The position numbers and the translations under genes are program-made. 22,761 nt of DNA from Mikrocytos mackini (taxonomy: Eukaryota > Endomyxa > Ascetosporea > Mikrocytida > Mikrocytiidae), in NCBI GenBank assembly GCA_030180075.1, contig JASNJN010000377.1, forward strand, positions 1-22,761, given 5' to 3'. The notes under the pieces are model-generated. The model saw only the letters and a program-made list of their open reading frames with translations, was not told where the DNA came from and did no database searches. Shown here one piece after another: positions 1-8,010 of this stretch (position 1 is the first letter of the stretch; each line of letters begins with the position of its first letter).

Positions 1-329
1 TTGCGCTTATATTTGTTACACGGTTGGATTTGTGCGTTTATTCCGGGTGACCCTCCGCTTTGGCGGCTGTTGGCCGCGGCTTTATCCGCCCTTTCGGGTA
101 CTCTGTCAGAATTGCTCCTTTGGATTGGCACTTCGGGCTTCGCATTCGTAGCCTTGACCATTTCCATAGGTGCTGCCTCAAACCCTCCCCTTGCAGCCGC
201 CGTTTTAGGCTTATTCGGGAGAGAAGGCATTGACTCAGAGCTTGGTACGTCTTTATGCCCCTTTTCCCTGTCCTGCAAGGTCTCACCTTGTTTGTTGGAG
301 GGTATGAGATTTTTTAAAAAATTTAACAT
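1..329 (-). CDS. Partial open frame running off the left edge, possible LINE ORF N-terminus
   Basis: On the minus strand an ATG at 329 opens a frame with no stop for 109 codons to the window edge; an in-frame stop lies nine codons upstream of the ATG, so this start is natural. The peptide starts MLNFLKNLIPSNKQGE and then becomes polar and low in complexity, rich in Lys, Ser, Pro, Ala and Arg, ending near PCNKYKR. I recognise no domain. The DNA is about half G+C, clearly richer than the AT-rich gene downstream of which it lies in tandem (34 bases after that gene's stop). GC-rich composition is shared with the LINE fragments at 11.9-13.1 and 17.9-19.1 kb, and R2/R4-type LINE proteins often begin with such a disordered stretch before zinc fingers. 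A LINE N-terminus is therefore my best guess; an ordinary host gene is the alternative. The plus-strand frame over the same bases has no ATG start and looks like a shadow. Confidence 0.45.
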   Translation of the reverse strand, partial: MLNFLKNLIPSNKQGETLQDREKGHKDVPSSESMPSLPNKPKTAAARGGFEAAPMEMVKATNAKPEVPIQRSNSDRVPERADKAAANSRQSGGSPGINAQIQPCNKYKR

Positions 330-363
330 TTTTTGTCTGTAATGCTCTACATCTTAATCTCTC

Positions 364-2415
364 TTAAAGCTCTTCTATAAACACAAGTTCAAACTCCTTT
401 TCACTAAAAGTATTGTTTATATTTCCGAAATAATGTTCAGTCATTGGACCAGCCATAATTGTCAATATATCTGTCCAAGTGTCACGTGTAAATAGTTGCT
501 TCAATTTTTTTCTATTAAGACTTGATAAGTTTAACACATTTGCGTAGTTATCAGTATAGTTTTTATGTTGTTCTGGTATTCGCCCTTCATGGAATAAATT
601 CGAAAAATATAATTCATATGTCTTATCTCCGTTTGGTTTCTTTTTGAATACTGGTATAACATACCCCAATCTAAATAGATAGTGTATAGCCTCGTTTATA
701 TTTCCTTCTGGTAATTCATCAATTTGTAAAAACATCATCGATAATTCTTCATCATTCAATTCGTAAGGAAAGTAAGGCTCTCCACAGTTTTCAACAAAGT
801 CGTGAAAACAACTCCAGAAATAATCCATATTTACACCCGAAGATATATGGCGTGAAGCTTTTAATGAAAAGCTGTTTTCGTCTGTTTCTTTCATCAGAAA
901 ATTAACAAAGTAATCAGTATTCAGTTTAACAAAAGGTAGATTTCCATGACCAAGTGCGTCCTTATTATGTTCACATGTTTTTGTGAATACCGTTTGATCA
1001 TTCGCACATTCGTATGTTAGTTGCTGAGTAAACTTCATGAAGAAGAAGTAAAGTAATTTTATTATTTTGTTATCGTCATGTTCTGGTTTGATATTTCCGC
1101 CTGAATACATCTGTTCTTTAAATAAATAATCCCACACGCCATGAATTAAAGTTTTGTGTTTTGTTGATATGTCTTTATCCAAATATTTTGTAATAGCTCT
1201 TCTGTTAGTCTTAACTTCCTCCTTAAGATTATACAGCTTGTTTTTAGTATCATCTTGGCCGATATTCTTAGCAATATCCAAAAATTGTTTAAAGCGGAAT
1301 GTCCCATAAGAACATTTCCCAGTTTCAGCAAGCACATCTATAAAATCCTTTACTTCTATATAAGGTGCAGAAGTATTAACTTTTGTAGACATTTTCATAA
1401 CTAAGGAGAACAAAAACCGCATTCTTGCTTTATGTCGTGTATTTATACGTCGTATAGAATTTTCTGCTATTTGTAAGTAGAAGTTTCTGTTCTGTTCATT
1501 TACTCTTAAAACCTCAGACTCTATTCCTTTTGAATGCAGAATTTCTGCTCCGTCTACGATAACTACAATTGTTGATATCTTTTTCGTAGTTTTTTCTACA
1601 TTTGAATCTTGCTCTAACTTTTTAATATTTTGTTCTAAAATTGTGTCTTCATCTTGTTCTAAATCTATAGCATATTCTATTTGGATATCTTCTGATGTAG
1701 TGTAGACTTTCTTTTTTAAGCCACCTCCAAGTGCTTGATCCATTAAATATGCAAGAAACCTTTGGTATAACCCGGATTGTATATTTCTATTCTGTTGTCT
1801 AGCATGTTCCCTTTCATTTTCCAATTTGTTTAATCTTTCGATATGATCGTAATCTAAATCGATTTTTCTTCTTATCTGTCTATCAAGATCTTTTGAAAGA
1901 TGATATAAAATACGGTCTTCGCTTTCATCTTTATCGTCTTCAGCCGCAGCATGGCACTTGTTTAGATTTAAATTTATAACAACTATTTGGTTTAATTCTT
2001 GTATCATGTTATCTTTCTCAGGGAGTATGTTTAGAAGTTTAAAATACACTTCAAATGGGTACAATGTGGAAATTCCTTCTACGAGCTTTAAAAAGAACGT
2101 CTTTCCACTTCCTGGCTGCTCAACAATGGATAGTGATTGTTTGTTTAGTGCCATGCAACAAAGAGTATCATATGCGAGCATTATATCGTTAGTTAGAAAA
2201 GCAGGGTTGGTGTTGTATATTTCCGTTGCTTGATAACGATGTAATCGAACATTGTTAAGTGTCATATTAGATGCAGGAGTATTGTTCGTAGATGTTAACG
2301 TAATTTTATCGATATATGCATCACAATTTTTAGCTTCCATGGCTGGGGTTTCCAGGTTCATAAGTGTAGGTGTTGATCTGAAGACTGGGTCAGAAGCTTC
2401 GTTGTTATCGCTCAT
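364..2415 (-). CDS. Large P-loop NTPase-like protein of unknown function
   Basis: An intact 683-codon frame from ATG at 2415 to TAA at 364. I do not recognise the family. Residues 1-60 are polar and Thr/Asn-rich, probably disordered. Residues 98-107 read IVEQPGSGKT, a good Walker A loop preceded by a hydrophobic strand. Around residue 285 a hydrophobic strand ends in VDGAEIL, which could be the Walker B strand. Between them lies a charged, probably helical insertion rich in Asp, Glu, Lys and Arg (about 150-280). The C-terminal 350 residues are mixed alpha/beta with no motif I can name. Nucleotide binding is thus likely; hydrolysis and role are unknown. No signal peptide or membrane segment is seen. 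It is divergent to the CPSF2-like gene with 158 bases between the start codons. A STAND-like or AAA-type ATPase and a lineage-specific family are both possible. Confidence 0.8.
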   Translation of the reverse strand: MSDNNEASDPVFRSTPTLMNLETPAMEAKNCDAYIDKITLTSTNNTPASNMTLNNVRLHRYQATEIYNTNPAFLTNDIMLAYDTLCCMALNKQSLSIVEQPGSGKTFFLKLVEGISTLYPFEVYFKLLNILPEKDNMIQELNQIVVINLNLNKCHAAAEDDKDESEDRILYHLSKDLDRQIRRKIDLDYDHIERLNKLENEREHARQQNRNIQSGLYQRFLAYLMDQALGGGLKKKVYTTSEDIQIEYAIDLEQDEDTILEQNIKKLEQDSNVEKTTKKISTIVVIVDGAEILHSKGIESEVLRVNEQNRNFYLQIAENSIRRINTRHKARMRFLFSLVMKMSTKVNTSAPYIEVKDFIDVLAETGKCSYGTFRFKQFLDIAKNIGQDDTKNKLYNLKEEVKTNRRAITKYLDKDISTKHKTLIHGVWDYLFKEQMYSGGNIKPEHDDNKIIKLLYFFFMKFTQQLTYECANDQTVFTKTCEHNKDALGHGNLPFVKLNTDYFVNFLMKETDENSFSLKASRHISSGVNMDYFWSCFHDFVENCGEPYFPYELNDEELSMMFLQIDELPEGNINEAIHYLFRLGYVIPVFKKKPNGDKTYELYFSNLFHEGRIPEQHKNYTDNYANVLNLSSLNRKKLKQLFTRDTWTDILTIMAGPMTEHYFGNINNTFSEKEFELVFIEEL

Positions 2416-2573
2416 TTTGTTGTCTAATTTTTTAGAAATTAAAATTTGGAAATAAAAAGTTTAACTGATAAGCTCGTAGAACATCTAACTTCCCATAACA
2501 TAACCAGAATGATGAACTTCGTTATTCTATGAAAGATAAGTTTGATGTCCTTTAGAAATTTAAGTTTTATAAA
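2416..2573. promoter_or_regulatory. Divergent intergenic region between the P-loop gene and the CPSF2-like gene
   Basis: The 158 bases separate two start codons facing away from each other and must hold both promoters if both genes are expressed. The region is AT-rich. Two similar blocks occur in the same orientation: TTTAGAAATTAAAATTT near 2434-2450 and TTTAGAAATTTAAG near 2551-2564, each about 10-30 bases from one of the start codons. AAATTT-like signals close to the start codon have been reported for some microsporidia; linking these blocks to that signal is inference. I see no CCC- or GGG-type motif. Confidence 0.35.
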
Positions 2574-4733
2574 ATGGAAAAAGTTAAATTTTATAACCTT
2601 GCACCAAATAGCAACACCAACTGTGTAATCGTTCAATACAAGAGTACAAACTTTCTATTCAACATGGGAATAACACGTGTGGATGTTGAATCAAATGTTC
2701 ACTCTCTCACAAACTCAATATCTGATTTTCTTCCCATTGACTATGTTTTTCTTACAAGCAGCGCCTTTGAATTTTCCGGCGGTTTCCCATACATTTTCAA
2801 AAGGGTACTAAACAACACTGTGCGAATTTTCACCACTTCCTACATCAAAAAGCAGCTTAGAATCGAACTTTTCGAATACTTTGAGTACAAGTTCTGGCAC
2901 CGTGTTAACAATGACGACATAACCTTCGCCGACATTGACACCTATATCAGCAAAATAGAAGAACTGGTCGTTGGGGAGGAGCTCGTACTTGACTCTCCTA
3001 ATGCCAAGTTCAAATTCATCCTTCTTAACTCAGGGTTATTTCTTGGTAGTTTTTTAGTCCACCTTAGTTATCTAGACCACTTAAAACTTGATTGTAAACA
3101 TACTTTATTATACGCCCCAGAGTTCAGTTCAAACAAAGGTCGTTTGATATCTCCTTCTAACATTTTTTTCGACCCAAAGTACACTACAAACATTGATTTG
3201 TTCATTACAAACAGTACTTTTTTATACAAAGACAGCTATAATAGACAACAAAACGAAGAAGTAGTTCTAAATTTAATAATAGACACTTTCAGCAAAAAAG
3301 GTTCTACTTTATTCCCAGTTGATTTAGATTACACTTTAATAGAACTTCTAATGCTTTTAGATAGTACAAGGAAGAAGTACGCAGACTTCAACAAAATACA
3401 AATTTTTGTTGTATCGAAATTAGTAAGGTCCACAATAAAATTGTTACAAACTAGTCTTGAGTGGTCCAGTTCGGACATACAAAGTTTTTTTGACGAGTAC
3501 AACGTAAACCCCTTCAAACTCGACTTCTTCAAAGTTGTTAACAATTTATCAGATCTAAAGAAGTTGATGAACATTCCCTGCGTTATTATAACAACCAATT
3601 CAGAGTTCAAAGAAGGATTTTCTGAAGACGCGCTTTCTATGTTTATAGAACAAAAAAACAACAGTATTATTCTGTTCAAAAAACAGTGCCTTTCAAACAC
3701 TAACTTATTAAAAGGATTAGGAGATCTTTTTAAAAAATACAAAAATATTACTAAATTAAACAAGTTTAAAATACCAAGAACTCATACAGTTGATTTAAGT
3801 GTTTATCAACCTATTGAAAAAGATAAAGAAGACAAATCAGAGGAAAGCCAAATTAAAGGAGATTTTTTATCACTTATAAAAGGAAACTATCTAAGTACTG
3901 ACAAGTCCAATGATAACAGTACAGACGACAACACAGACAATAAAACAAAAAGAGCTAAAATAGACCTAGACAATGTTACAGGAAACACAGACTCGTACGG
4001 TTTAAGTCTAAACATTTTAAACTCTTATGAATCCTTTATAAACTACAAAAACAAAAATTTAACTTTAGACGACGCTTCTACTTCTATAGACAATGCGAAT
4101 ATGGACTTGAACAATAGGCCTTTCGACATAGCAAGGATAAACGTTTCCAGAAAGTTACTTTGCGACGTTATATTTATCGACTTTATTGTAACAGCTGACA
4201 AAGCCAAATTTGTTAAATTGTTAAAGACAATTAAACCTCAACAAACTTTATTTTTAGGGAAACCCAATATAAAAGATTCTAAGTTTAATTTAAAACATGA
4301 ATGCTTAAACGTACATCTGAAACCCGAATTACCATTGGAACCTTTCATTGTGAAGTTGAAAAAGAACAATATGCTTTCTTTATCCTTTGACTATTTAGAA
4401 AATAGAATAGACAGAGAAAAAGCGGTCAATTTTTCATTTTCTATTAATAAAGAAGGAAAGACAAAATACATTAAAAATGAATTTGTAGTTGACAACACTG
4501 GAGAACATGCGGACGATTCGTACTACTTTATAGGCTCTAATAATATAAACAAATTGTTTAACATAGCGGAAAAGACTGAAGTGCCTGTTCAGTTTAAAGG
4601 AAGCTCTTTGGTATTGTACGACAATGTTGTATTGAAAAAGACAGACAACAAAGAGCTGGAATTAATATGTAGACCAGAAGAAAGTATACTTCGTGCGAAA
4701 GATATGATTAATAAGTATTATAGAAAAATATAA
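2574..4733 (+). CDS. CPSF2: CPSF100/CFT2-like cleavage and polyadenylation factor subunit
   Basis: A 719-residue protein matching the layout of CPSF100 (yeast Cft2), the catalytically dead partner of the CPSF73 nuclease in mRNA 3'-end cleavage in the nucleus. Residues 1-210 form the metallo-beta-lactamase half; where active enzymes have HxHxDH this protein has LTSSAFEFSGG (residues 60-70), so zinc ligands are absent, as expected for a pseudo-nuclease. The beta-CASP part follows (about 215-370) with family-typical stretches NPFKLDF (322-328), EFKEGFSEDAL (344-354) and NNSIILF (362-368). Residues 411-470 are an acidic, Asn/Asp/Lys-rich linker with a basic patch KTKRAK. The C-terminal domain ends LRAKDMINKYYRKI, like the CPSF100 tail. 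It is a little shorter than the human protein (782 aa). No intron. The stop codon lies five bases from the stop of the convergent SNARE gene. Confidence 0.88.
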   Translation: MEKVKFYNLAPNSNTNCVIVQYKSTNFLFNMGITRVDVESNVHSLTNSISDFLPIDYVFLTSSAFEFSGGFPYIFKRVLNNTVRIFTTSYIKKQLRIELFEYFEYKFWHRVNNDDITFADIDTYISKIEELVVGEELVLDSPNAKFKFILLNSGLFLGSFLVHLSYLDHLKLDCKHTLLYAPEFSSNKGRLISPSNIFFDPKYTTNIDLFITNSTFLYKDSYNRQQNEEVVLNLIIDTFSKKGSTLFPVDLDYTLIELLMLLDSTRKKYADFNKIQIFVVSKLVRSTIKLLQTSLEWSSSDIQSFFDEYNVNPFKLDFFKVVNNLSDLKKLMNIPCVIITTNSEFKEGFSEDALSMFIEQKNNSIILFKKQCLSNTNLLKGLGDLFKKYKNITKLNKFKIPRTHTVDLSVYQPIEKDKEDKSEESQIKGDFLSLIKGNYLSTDKSNDNSTDDNTDNKTKRAKIDLDNVTGNTDSYGLSLNILNSYESFINYKNKNLTLDDASTSIDNANMDLNNRPFDIARINVSRKLLCDVIFIDFIVTADKAKFVKLLKTIKPQQTLFLGKPNIKDSKFNLKHECLNVHLKPELPLEPFIVKLKKNNMLSLSFDYLENRIDREKAVNFSFSINKEGKTKYIKNEFVVDNTGEHADDSYYFIGSNNINKLFNIAEKTEVPVQFKGSSLVLYDNVVLKKTDNKELELICRPEESILRAKDMINKYYRKI

Positions 4734-4738
4734 ATAAA

Positions 4739-5023
4739 TTAGATTAAAAGTCCTAAAATACGCTTTAGAATGATGAATATACACAGTGAAATAAAGACTG
4801 TTATTGATAAGTAGTAGAAAAGCCTAACCTTTAACTTTCTGTCTTTGTATTTGTTAATTTCTTTCATGTTTTGGAGTGTTTGTTGAGATTCTTGGTCGAG
4901 ATTGTCGTGTGTACTCTGTAATATTTCCGAATTTCCCTTCAATACATTGTATATCATGTTAGCTTTCTTCACATTATTTTCTATCGCTCGTTGTGCAATG
5001 GAGATGTCTGTTTTTTGATTCAT
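4739..5023 (-). CDS. Small tail-anchored SNARE, Sec20-like
   Basis: A 94-residue protein starting at the ATG at 5023; a longer reading to 5032 would need a TTG start. Residues 13-60 have a heptad pattern of hydrophobic residues typical of a SNARE helix (NVLKGNSEILQSTHDNLDQE), then a basic juxtamembrane stretch KYKDRKLKVRL and one membrane segment at about 68-90, leaving only a few luminal residues. The juncture KYKDRKLKVRLFYYLSITVF resembles Sec20/BNIP1 (a KYxRRELTDKL-type motif before the anchor), so a Qb-SNARE of the ER, acting in Golgi-to-ER retrograde fusion, is my best match. The N-terminal domain of ordinary Sec20 is missing, consistent with reduction in a parasite. Bos1 or Vti1-like SNAREs are alternatives. 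It is convergent with the CPSF2-like gene (5-base gap) and divergent from the proteasome gene (20-base gap). Confidence 0.65.
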   Translation of the reverse strand: MNQKTDISIAQRAIENNVKKANMIYNVLKGNSEILQSTHDNLDQESQQTLQNMKEINKYKDRKLKVRLFYYLSITVFISLCIFIILKRILGLLI

Positions 5024-5043
5024 ACTTTTCAAAAGTAAAATTT
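5024..5043. promoter_or_regulatory. Twenty-base bidirectional start region with a perfect palindrome
   Basis: Only 20 bases separate the ATG of the SNARE gene (minus) from the ATG of the proteasome gene (plus). Bases 5024-5036 read ACTTTTCAAAAGT, a perfect inverted repeat around one central C, followed by AAAATTT directly before the plus-strand ATG. With so little room, transcription of each gene must start within the other gene's coding region or immediately at its ATG. The palindrome may be a binding site serving both directions; that role is inference. Confidence 0.4.
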
Positions 5044-5805
5044 ATGGAATCAATTTTTGGATCAAAAACAAACACACTCACAGCTGATGGGAGACTTTCA
5101 CAAGTAGAATTTGCAGTTGAAGCCATAAACAAGGGAGCTTCGGTAGTAGGGATCAAGACAAGCCAAGGAGTTGTTTTTATAATGGAAAAACGAACAGCAA
5201 AGTCTGAACTCATCGACAACTCTGAATCCGTAATAATTTCAAACAAAAAGGTAAAACTCATCGACACGGAACATTTAGCCGCGTTTGCAGGGTTAGCTTC
5301 GGACGCTGAGACTCTTTTAGAAAAAATGAGAAAAGCTTCTGACAATTACAAGCTTAGTTATGGCTGTAGGCCCAACACTGCTTATTTAGCACAAAACATT
5401 GCTTTTGAGAAACAGAACAAGACCCAGCTTGGTGGGTTGAGGCCATACGGAGTGTCTATGCTTTGTGCTGGCTTCGACAAAGTGTCCAATAGATTCGAAC
5501 TTCTTTCTACGGACCCAAGTGGCAGCTTTAACGAATTTAAAGCATTGGCCATTGGAAATGAAAATAATAAAGCGAATTTGTATTTACAAAAAGAGTACAA
5601 AGATAATTGTGACTTAAAAGAAGGAATGATTTTAGGGTTCAATACAATGTTGAAGATAGCTGGTAAATCAGGAATAAAAAGTGATAAAATTGATATTAGT
5701 ACATTGACAGAAATAAATGGAGAAATACAAATAAATGTTTGGAAAGAAGAAGCAGTAAAAGAAATTATAAAGAAAATAAAACTTGATAATGAAATTAATA
5801 ATTAG
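5044..5805 (+). CDS. PSMA4: 20S proteasome subunit alpha-3 (alpha type-4)
   Basis: A 253-residue proteasome alpha subunit, forming part of the outer heptameric ring that gates the 20S core. ATG at 5044 is preferred over upstream non-family sequence because it places the alpha-type signature (GRLSQVEFAVEAI, residues 16-28) at the usual distance from the N-terminus. Further family features: GIKTSQGVVFIMEKR (36-50), FAGLASDAETL (81-91), TQLGGLRPYGVSML (127-140) and TDPSGSF (156-162). The combination of GGLRPYGVS, GNEN and KIDISTLTEINGEIQINVWKEE near the C-terminus fits alpha-3 (human PSMA4, yeast Pre9) better than alpha-4 or alpha-5. Length is close to the human protein (261 aa). No intron. Its first codon is 20 bases from the divergent SNARE gene. 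It looks intact and under constraint. Confidence 0.9.
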   Translation: MESIFGSKTNTLTADGRLSQVEFAVEAINKGASVVGIKTSQGVVFIMEKRTAKSELIDNSESVIISNKKVKLIDTEHLAAFAGLASDAETLLEKMRKASDNYKLSYGCRPNTAYLAQNIAFEKQNKTQLGGLRPYGVSMLCAGFDKVSNRFELLSTDPSGSFNEFKALAIGNENNKANLYLQKEYKDNCDLKEGMILGFNTMLKIAGKSGIKSDKIDISTLTEINGEIQINVWKEEAVKEIIKKIKLDNEINN

Positions 5806-5916
5806 ATAGTTTATTAATTCGAAATTGATTGGGTAATTTCAATTTAATTTAAAAGGTTTAATGTATTATTTACGACAAAATAAATATAACGAAATAAATT
5901 AATTTTTAATTTATTA
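5806..5916. other. AT-rich gap between convergent genes
   Basis: A 111-base gap between the stop of the proteasome gene and the stop of the 252-aa gene. It is very AT-rich with several TTTAATTT-like and AATAAAT-like runs that could serve as 3'-end signals for either strand. No other feature seen. Confidence 0.4.
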
Positions 5917-6675
5917 TCATTCAATTAAATAATAACCGTTCTTGAATCTGTCTTCATTAATTTTTAATGAACCTTCTTCGGTATCATATGTAAGTTTAAT
6001 CGTTTCTGCTTCGCCTTTAAAATTAATCAAAGTGCATTTGCAATACTCGTAATTTTCATAATTACGGAATTGGACAATTTCGACCACAACTACATACTCG
6101 ATTTTGTATTCTCTTGTGTTTTCATTTTCTACTTCAATTTCTGATGGATTTGATATTATTTCTGTATCTTTTTGGTGTTCTTTATAAATTGGATTGCTAT
6201 ATTTCTTCTTCATTAAAACAATAACGCCTCTGTTGATATTTTTCTCGAATTCATTTAAAGTCGGATATAAAAGAGCACGTGATAACCTGAAGTACTTCAA
6301 ACATAAGAAATTTTGATGCCAATTGAATACATTGGATGGGCCACCTAGTCCGTAAAAACGGGCTCTTTCACATATTCCTACATTCAAGAAATAGTAAAGA
6401 ACAAAGTTGAATTCTTCGTTTGTTAAAATGTTCCTGCGTATCATTGGGACGTTAGATGATAATCTTAATGACCTTCCTCTTTTTATAGAGTATAACATAC
6501 GCATTATGACAAGCGCAGTTTTGGTTGAATCTGAAATTTGAGAATTTTTGATCATTCTTGGAAGATTGTAAGATATGTTAGAATAATTCAACAAAACAGT
6601 TGGCGAATTTTCTATGGTGTATGTACTTAGAATCTCTTTGAATAAGATTGCGATAAAAATCTTAGAAAGAATCAT
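5917..6675 (-). CDS. Small protein with a probable signal peptide, unknown function
   Basis: An intact 252-codon frame from ATG at 6675 to TGA at 5917. I do not recognise it. The first residues, MILSKIFIAILFKEILSTYT, have a short hydrophobic core typical of a signal peptide, and no further membrane span is obvious, so secretion to the parasite surface or host is plausible but inferred. Residues 25-150 are basic with many Arg, Asn and Tyr (for example RMLYSIKRGRSLRLS and RARFYGLGGPSNVFNWHQNF). Residues 170-190 are Glu-rich and probably a linker. The C-terminal 70 residues alternate charged and hydrophobic residues (YKIEYVVVVEIVQF, NYEYCKCTLINFKGE) and look like a beta-sheet domain. It is convergent to the proteasome gene and is the last intact gene before the transposon-rich stretch. 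Confidence 0.7.
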   Translation of the reverse strand: MILSKIFIAILFKEILSTYTIENSPTVLLNYSNISYNLPRMIKNSQISDSTKTALVIMRMLYSIKRGRSLRLSSNVPMIRRNILTNEEFNFVLYYFLNVGICERARFYGLGGPSNVFNWHQNFLCLKYFRLSRALLYPTLNEFEKNINRGVIVLMKKKYSNPIYKEHQKDTEIISNPSEIEVENENTREYKIEYVVVVEIVQFRNYENYEYCKCTLINFKGEAETIKLTYDTEEGSLKINEDRFKNGYYLIE

Positions 6676-7240
6676 GAAAATATATGTTGAAAATAGAAGA
6701 ATCCGAAAATAGATTTTTATAGAAATTCTATTTTCATTAAATTATATGATATTTGGTCAATATATTGAAGAAACATGGAAAAATATTCTCATAAATTTAC
6801 TTAGGAAATGTTTTGAAATCTAAAACTAAAACGCTTGATAAACTAAGAGACTTGACACTTGCAAAATGTACGAATATTCGAATAATCTTGTGCATTTTCA
6901 AATGTATTAATATACTGACAATTTCAAAATAAATTAATTTTTAATATCGATTTCGTTATTCTGGTTTTAAAATCTAAATTTAGCATAATTTTATTTTATT
7001 AAATTCCAAAGTTTAATTTTTCAGATCATAAAATCGACGAATATTTGAATATTTTTGAAAATTTTCCTAAATTTTTAAATTATTTAAATAAAATATTCGG
7101 AAAACGAATACAAGAAATTCGATTTTTGACGAATATTCGAAGTTTTCAAAACGAATATTCATATGTCCAATCTCTAGTGGAGGCTCAGTTAGAGAAAATT
7201 GTGATCCCAAGCCGTTTGAGATGATCATAAGTGGCTCAAT
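6676..7240. other. AT-rich non-coding stretch with CGAATATTCG palindromes
   Basis: No gene seen. The perfect palindrome CGAATATTCG occurs at 6871-6880 and 7130-7139, with related ACGAATATT strings near 7034 and 7154. The segments AGAGACTTGACA near 6846 and, on the other strand, AGAGATTGGACA near 7173 resemble a pair of degraded transposon ends enclosing them, but no target duplication is visible. Confidence 0.3.
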
Positions 7241-7248
7241 GTTATTTA
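7241..7248. repeat. Target duplication, left of the tandem MITE pair
   Basis: GTTATTTA, matching GTTATATA at 7590-7597 and 8003-8010 with one difference. Three 8-base copies frame two abutting elements. Confidence 0.75.
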
Positions 7249-7589
7249 CAGAGATGAGAATTGACAAACCCGACCTGACCCGCTTCGGGTCGGGCTGGAA
7301 ATGGATAAGCATGTTTCTACTAAAAATGAATTTCCCTAATTTTATGATATTCTAAAAAAACGAACCAAATATAGAGAATTGTTAGTCTTATCTTCTCCCC
7401 CATTGTAGTATTCAATATTAGAAGTAATGAACTATTTGATAATTCAAATTACATAAGTATCGAGCATAAATGGTGCATATTTTGTGATATGCACTTACAT
7501 GAGCGTTTTTGGCGTTTTTTTCGACCTTCTTCCGCCCGAACCCGACCCGATCGGGTCGGGTTCGGGCGGGTCAGCAATTCTCATCTCTG
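7249..7589. mobile_element. hAT-type MITE, CAGAGATGAG family, copy 1
   Basis: A 341-base non-coding element. Its ends are inverted: CAGAGATGAGAATTG on the left and CAATTCTCATCTCTG on the right. It is flanked by 8-base direct repeats (GTTATTTA and GTTATATA, one difference). A CAG-type inverted end with an 8-base target duplication is characteristic of hAT transposons; with no reading frame it is a non-autonomous copy. Just inside each end lies a GC-rich inverted repeat in otherwise AT-rich DNA, on the right CCCGACCCGATCGGGTCGGG, on the left a less perfect version (CCCGACC to GGTCGGG). Three further members of the family lie at 10327, 18164-18783 and 20819-21069. Confidence 0.85.
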
Positions 7590-7597
7590 GTTATATA

Positions 7598-8002
7598 CAG
7601 GGTTGGTTTTAGTCCGCGGATAAAACGTTTTGTCTGAGACATGGTTTTAACCTGGTTAAAACCGGATTAAACTGGTTTAAATCGTCTGAAAAATCACAAA
7701 ACTTGATTTTGAAAAATATTCGACATTTTCCAATTTTCATAATCAAACAATAAAGCGTAATGCCAGGAAATATGAAACAAAATGTTTATTGAATCATAAA
7801 AAATCATCTAAATCGGACCATAAAATGTAAATTCAAAATTTAACAAAAACCCGATAAACTCGGAACAAAATTTTTTTAAAAATTTTCCCTACCAAATAAG
7901 GGGTTTTATCCGGACAAAACGTCCTAAACGTTTTGACCGGGACGGATTTTACCGGTTTTAACCATTCGGATTAAACCGGGCGGTTTAATCCGACCAACCC
8001 TG
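7598..8002. mobile_element. hAT-type MITE, CAGGGTTGGT family
   Basis: A 405-base non-coding element with inverted ends CAGGGTTGGT and ACCAACCCTG, flanked on both sides by the perfect 8-base repeat GTTATATA (7590-7597 and 8003-8010). Its subterminal regions carry several copies of a GGTTTAA/TTAAACC-type motif, with CCGG cores, in both orientations. The 8-base duplication and CAGGG ends place it with hAT. It abuts the preceding MITE so that the middle target copy serves both elements. Confidence 0.85.
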
Positions 8003-8010
8003 GTTATATA

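Noticed and set aside
1-342. Plus-strand open frame of 113 codons
   Set aside because: It starts with TTG at the window edge and mirrors a better minus-strand frame with an ATG and an upstream stop; its sequence has no domain.
3329-3763. Minus-strand 144-codon frame within the CPSF2-like gene
   Set aside because: It lies wholly inside a gene with clear family similarity and has no domain of its own.
6846-7175. Decayed MITE with AGAGACTTGACA and AGAGATTGGACA ends
   Set aside because: The end match is weak and the flanks share no duplication, so it is listed only as a non-coding stretch.
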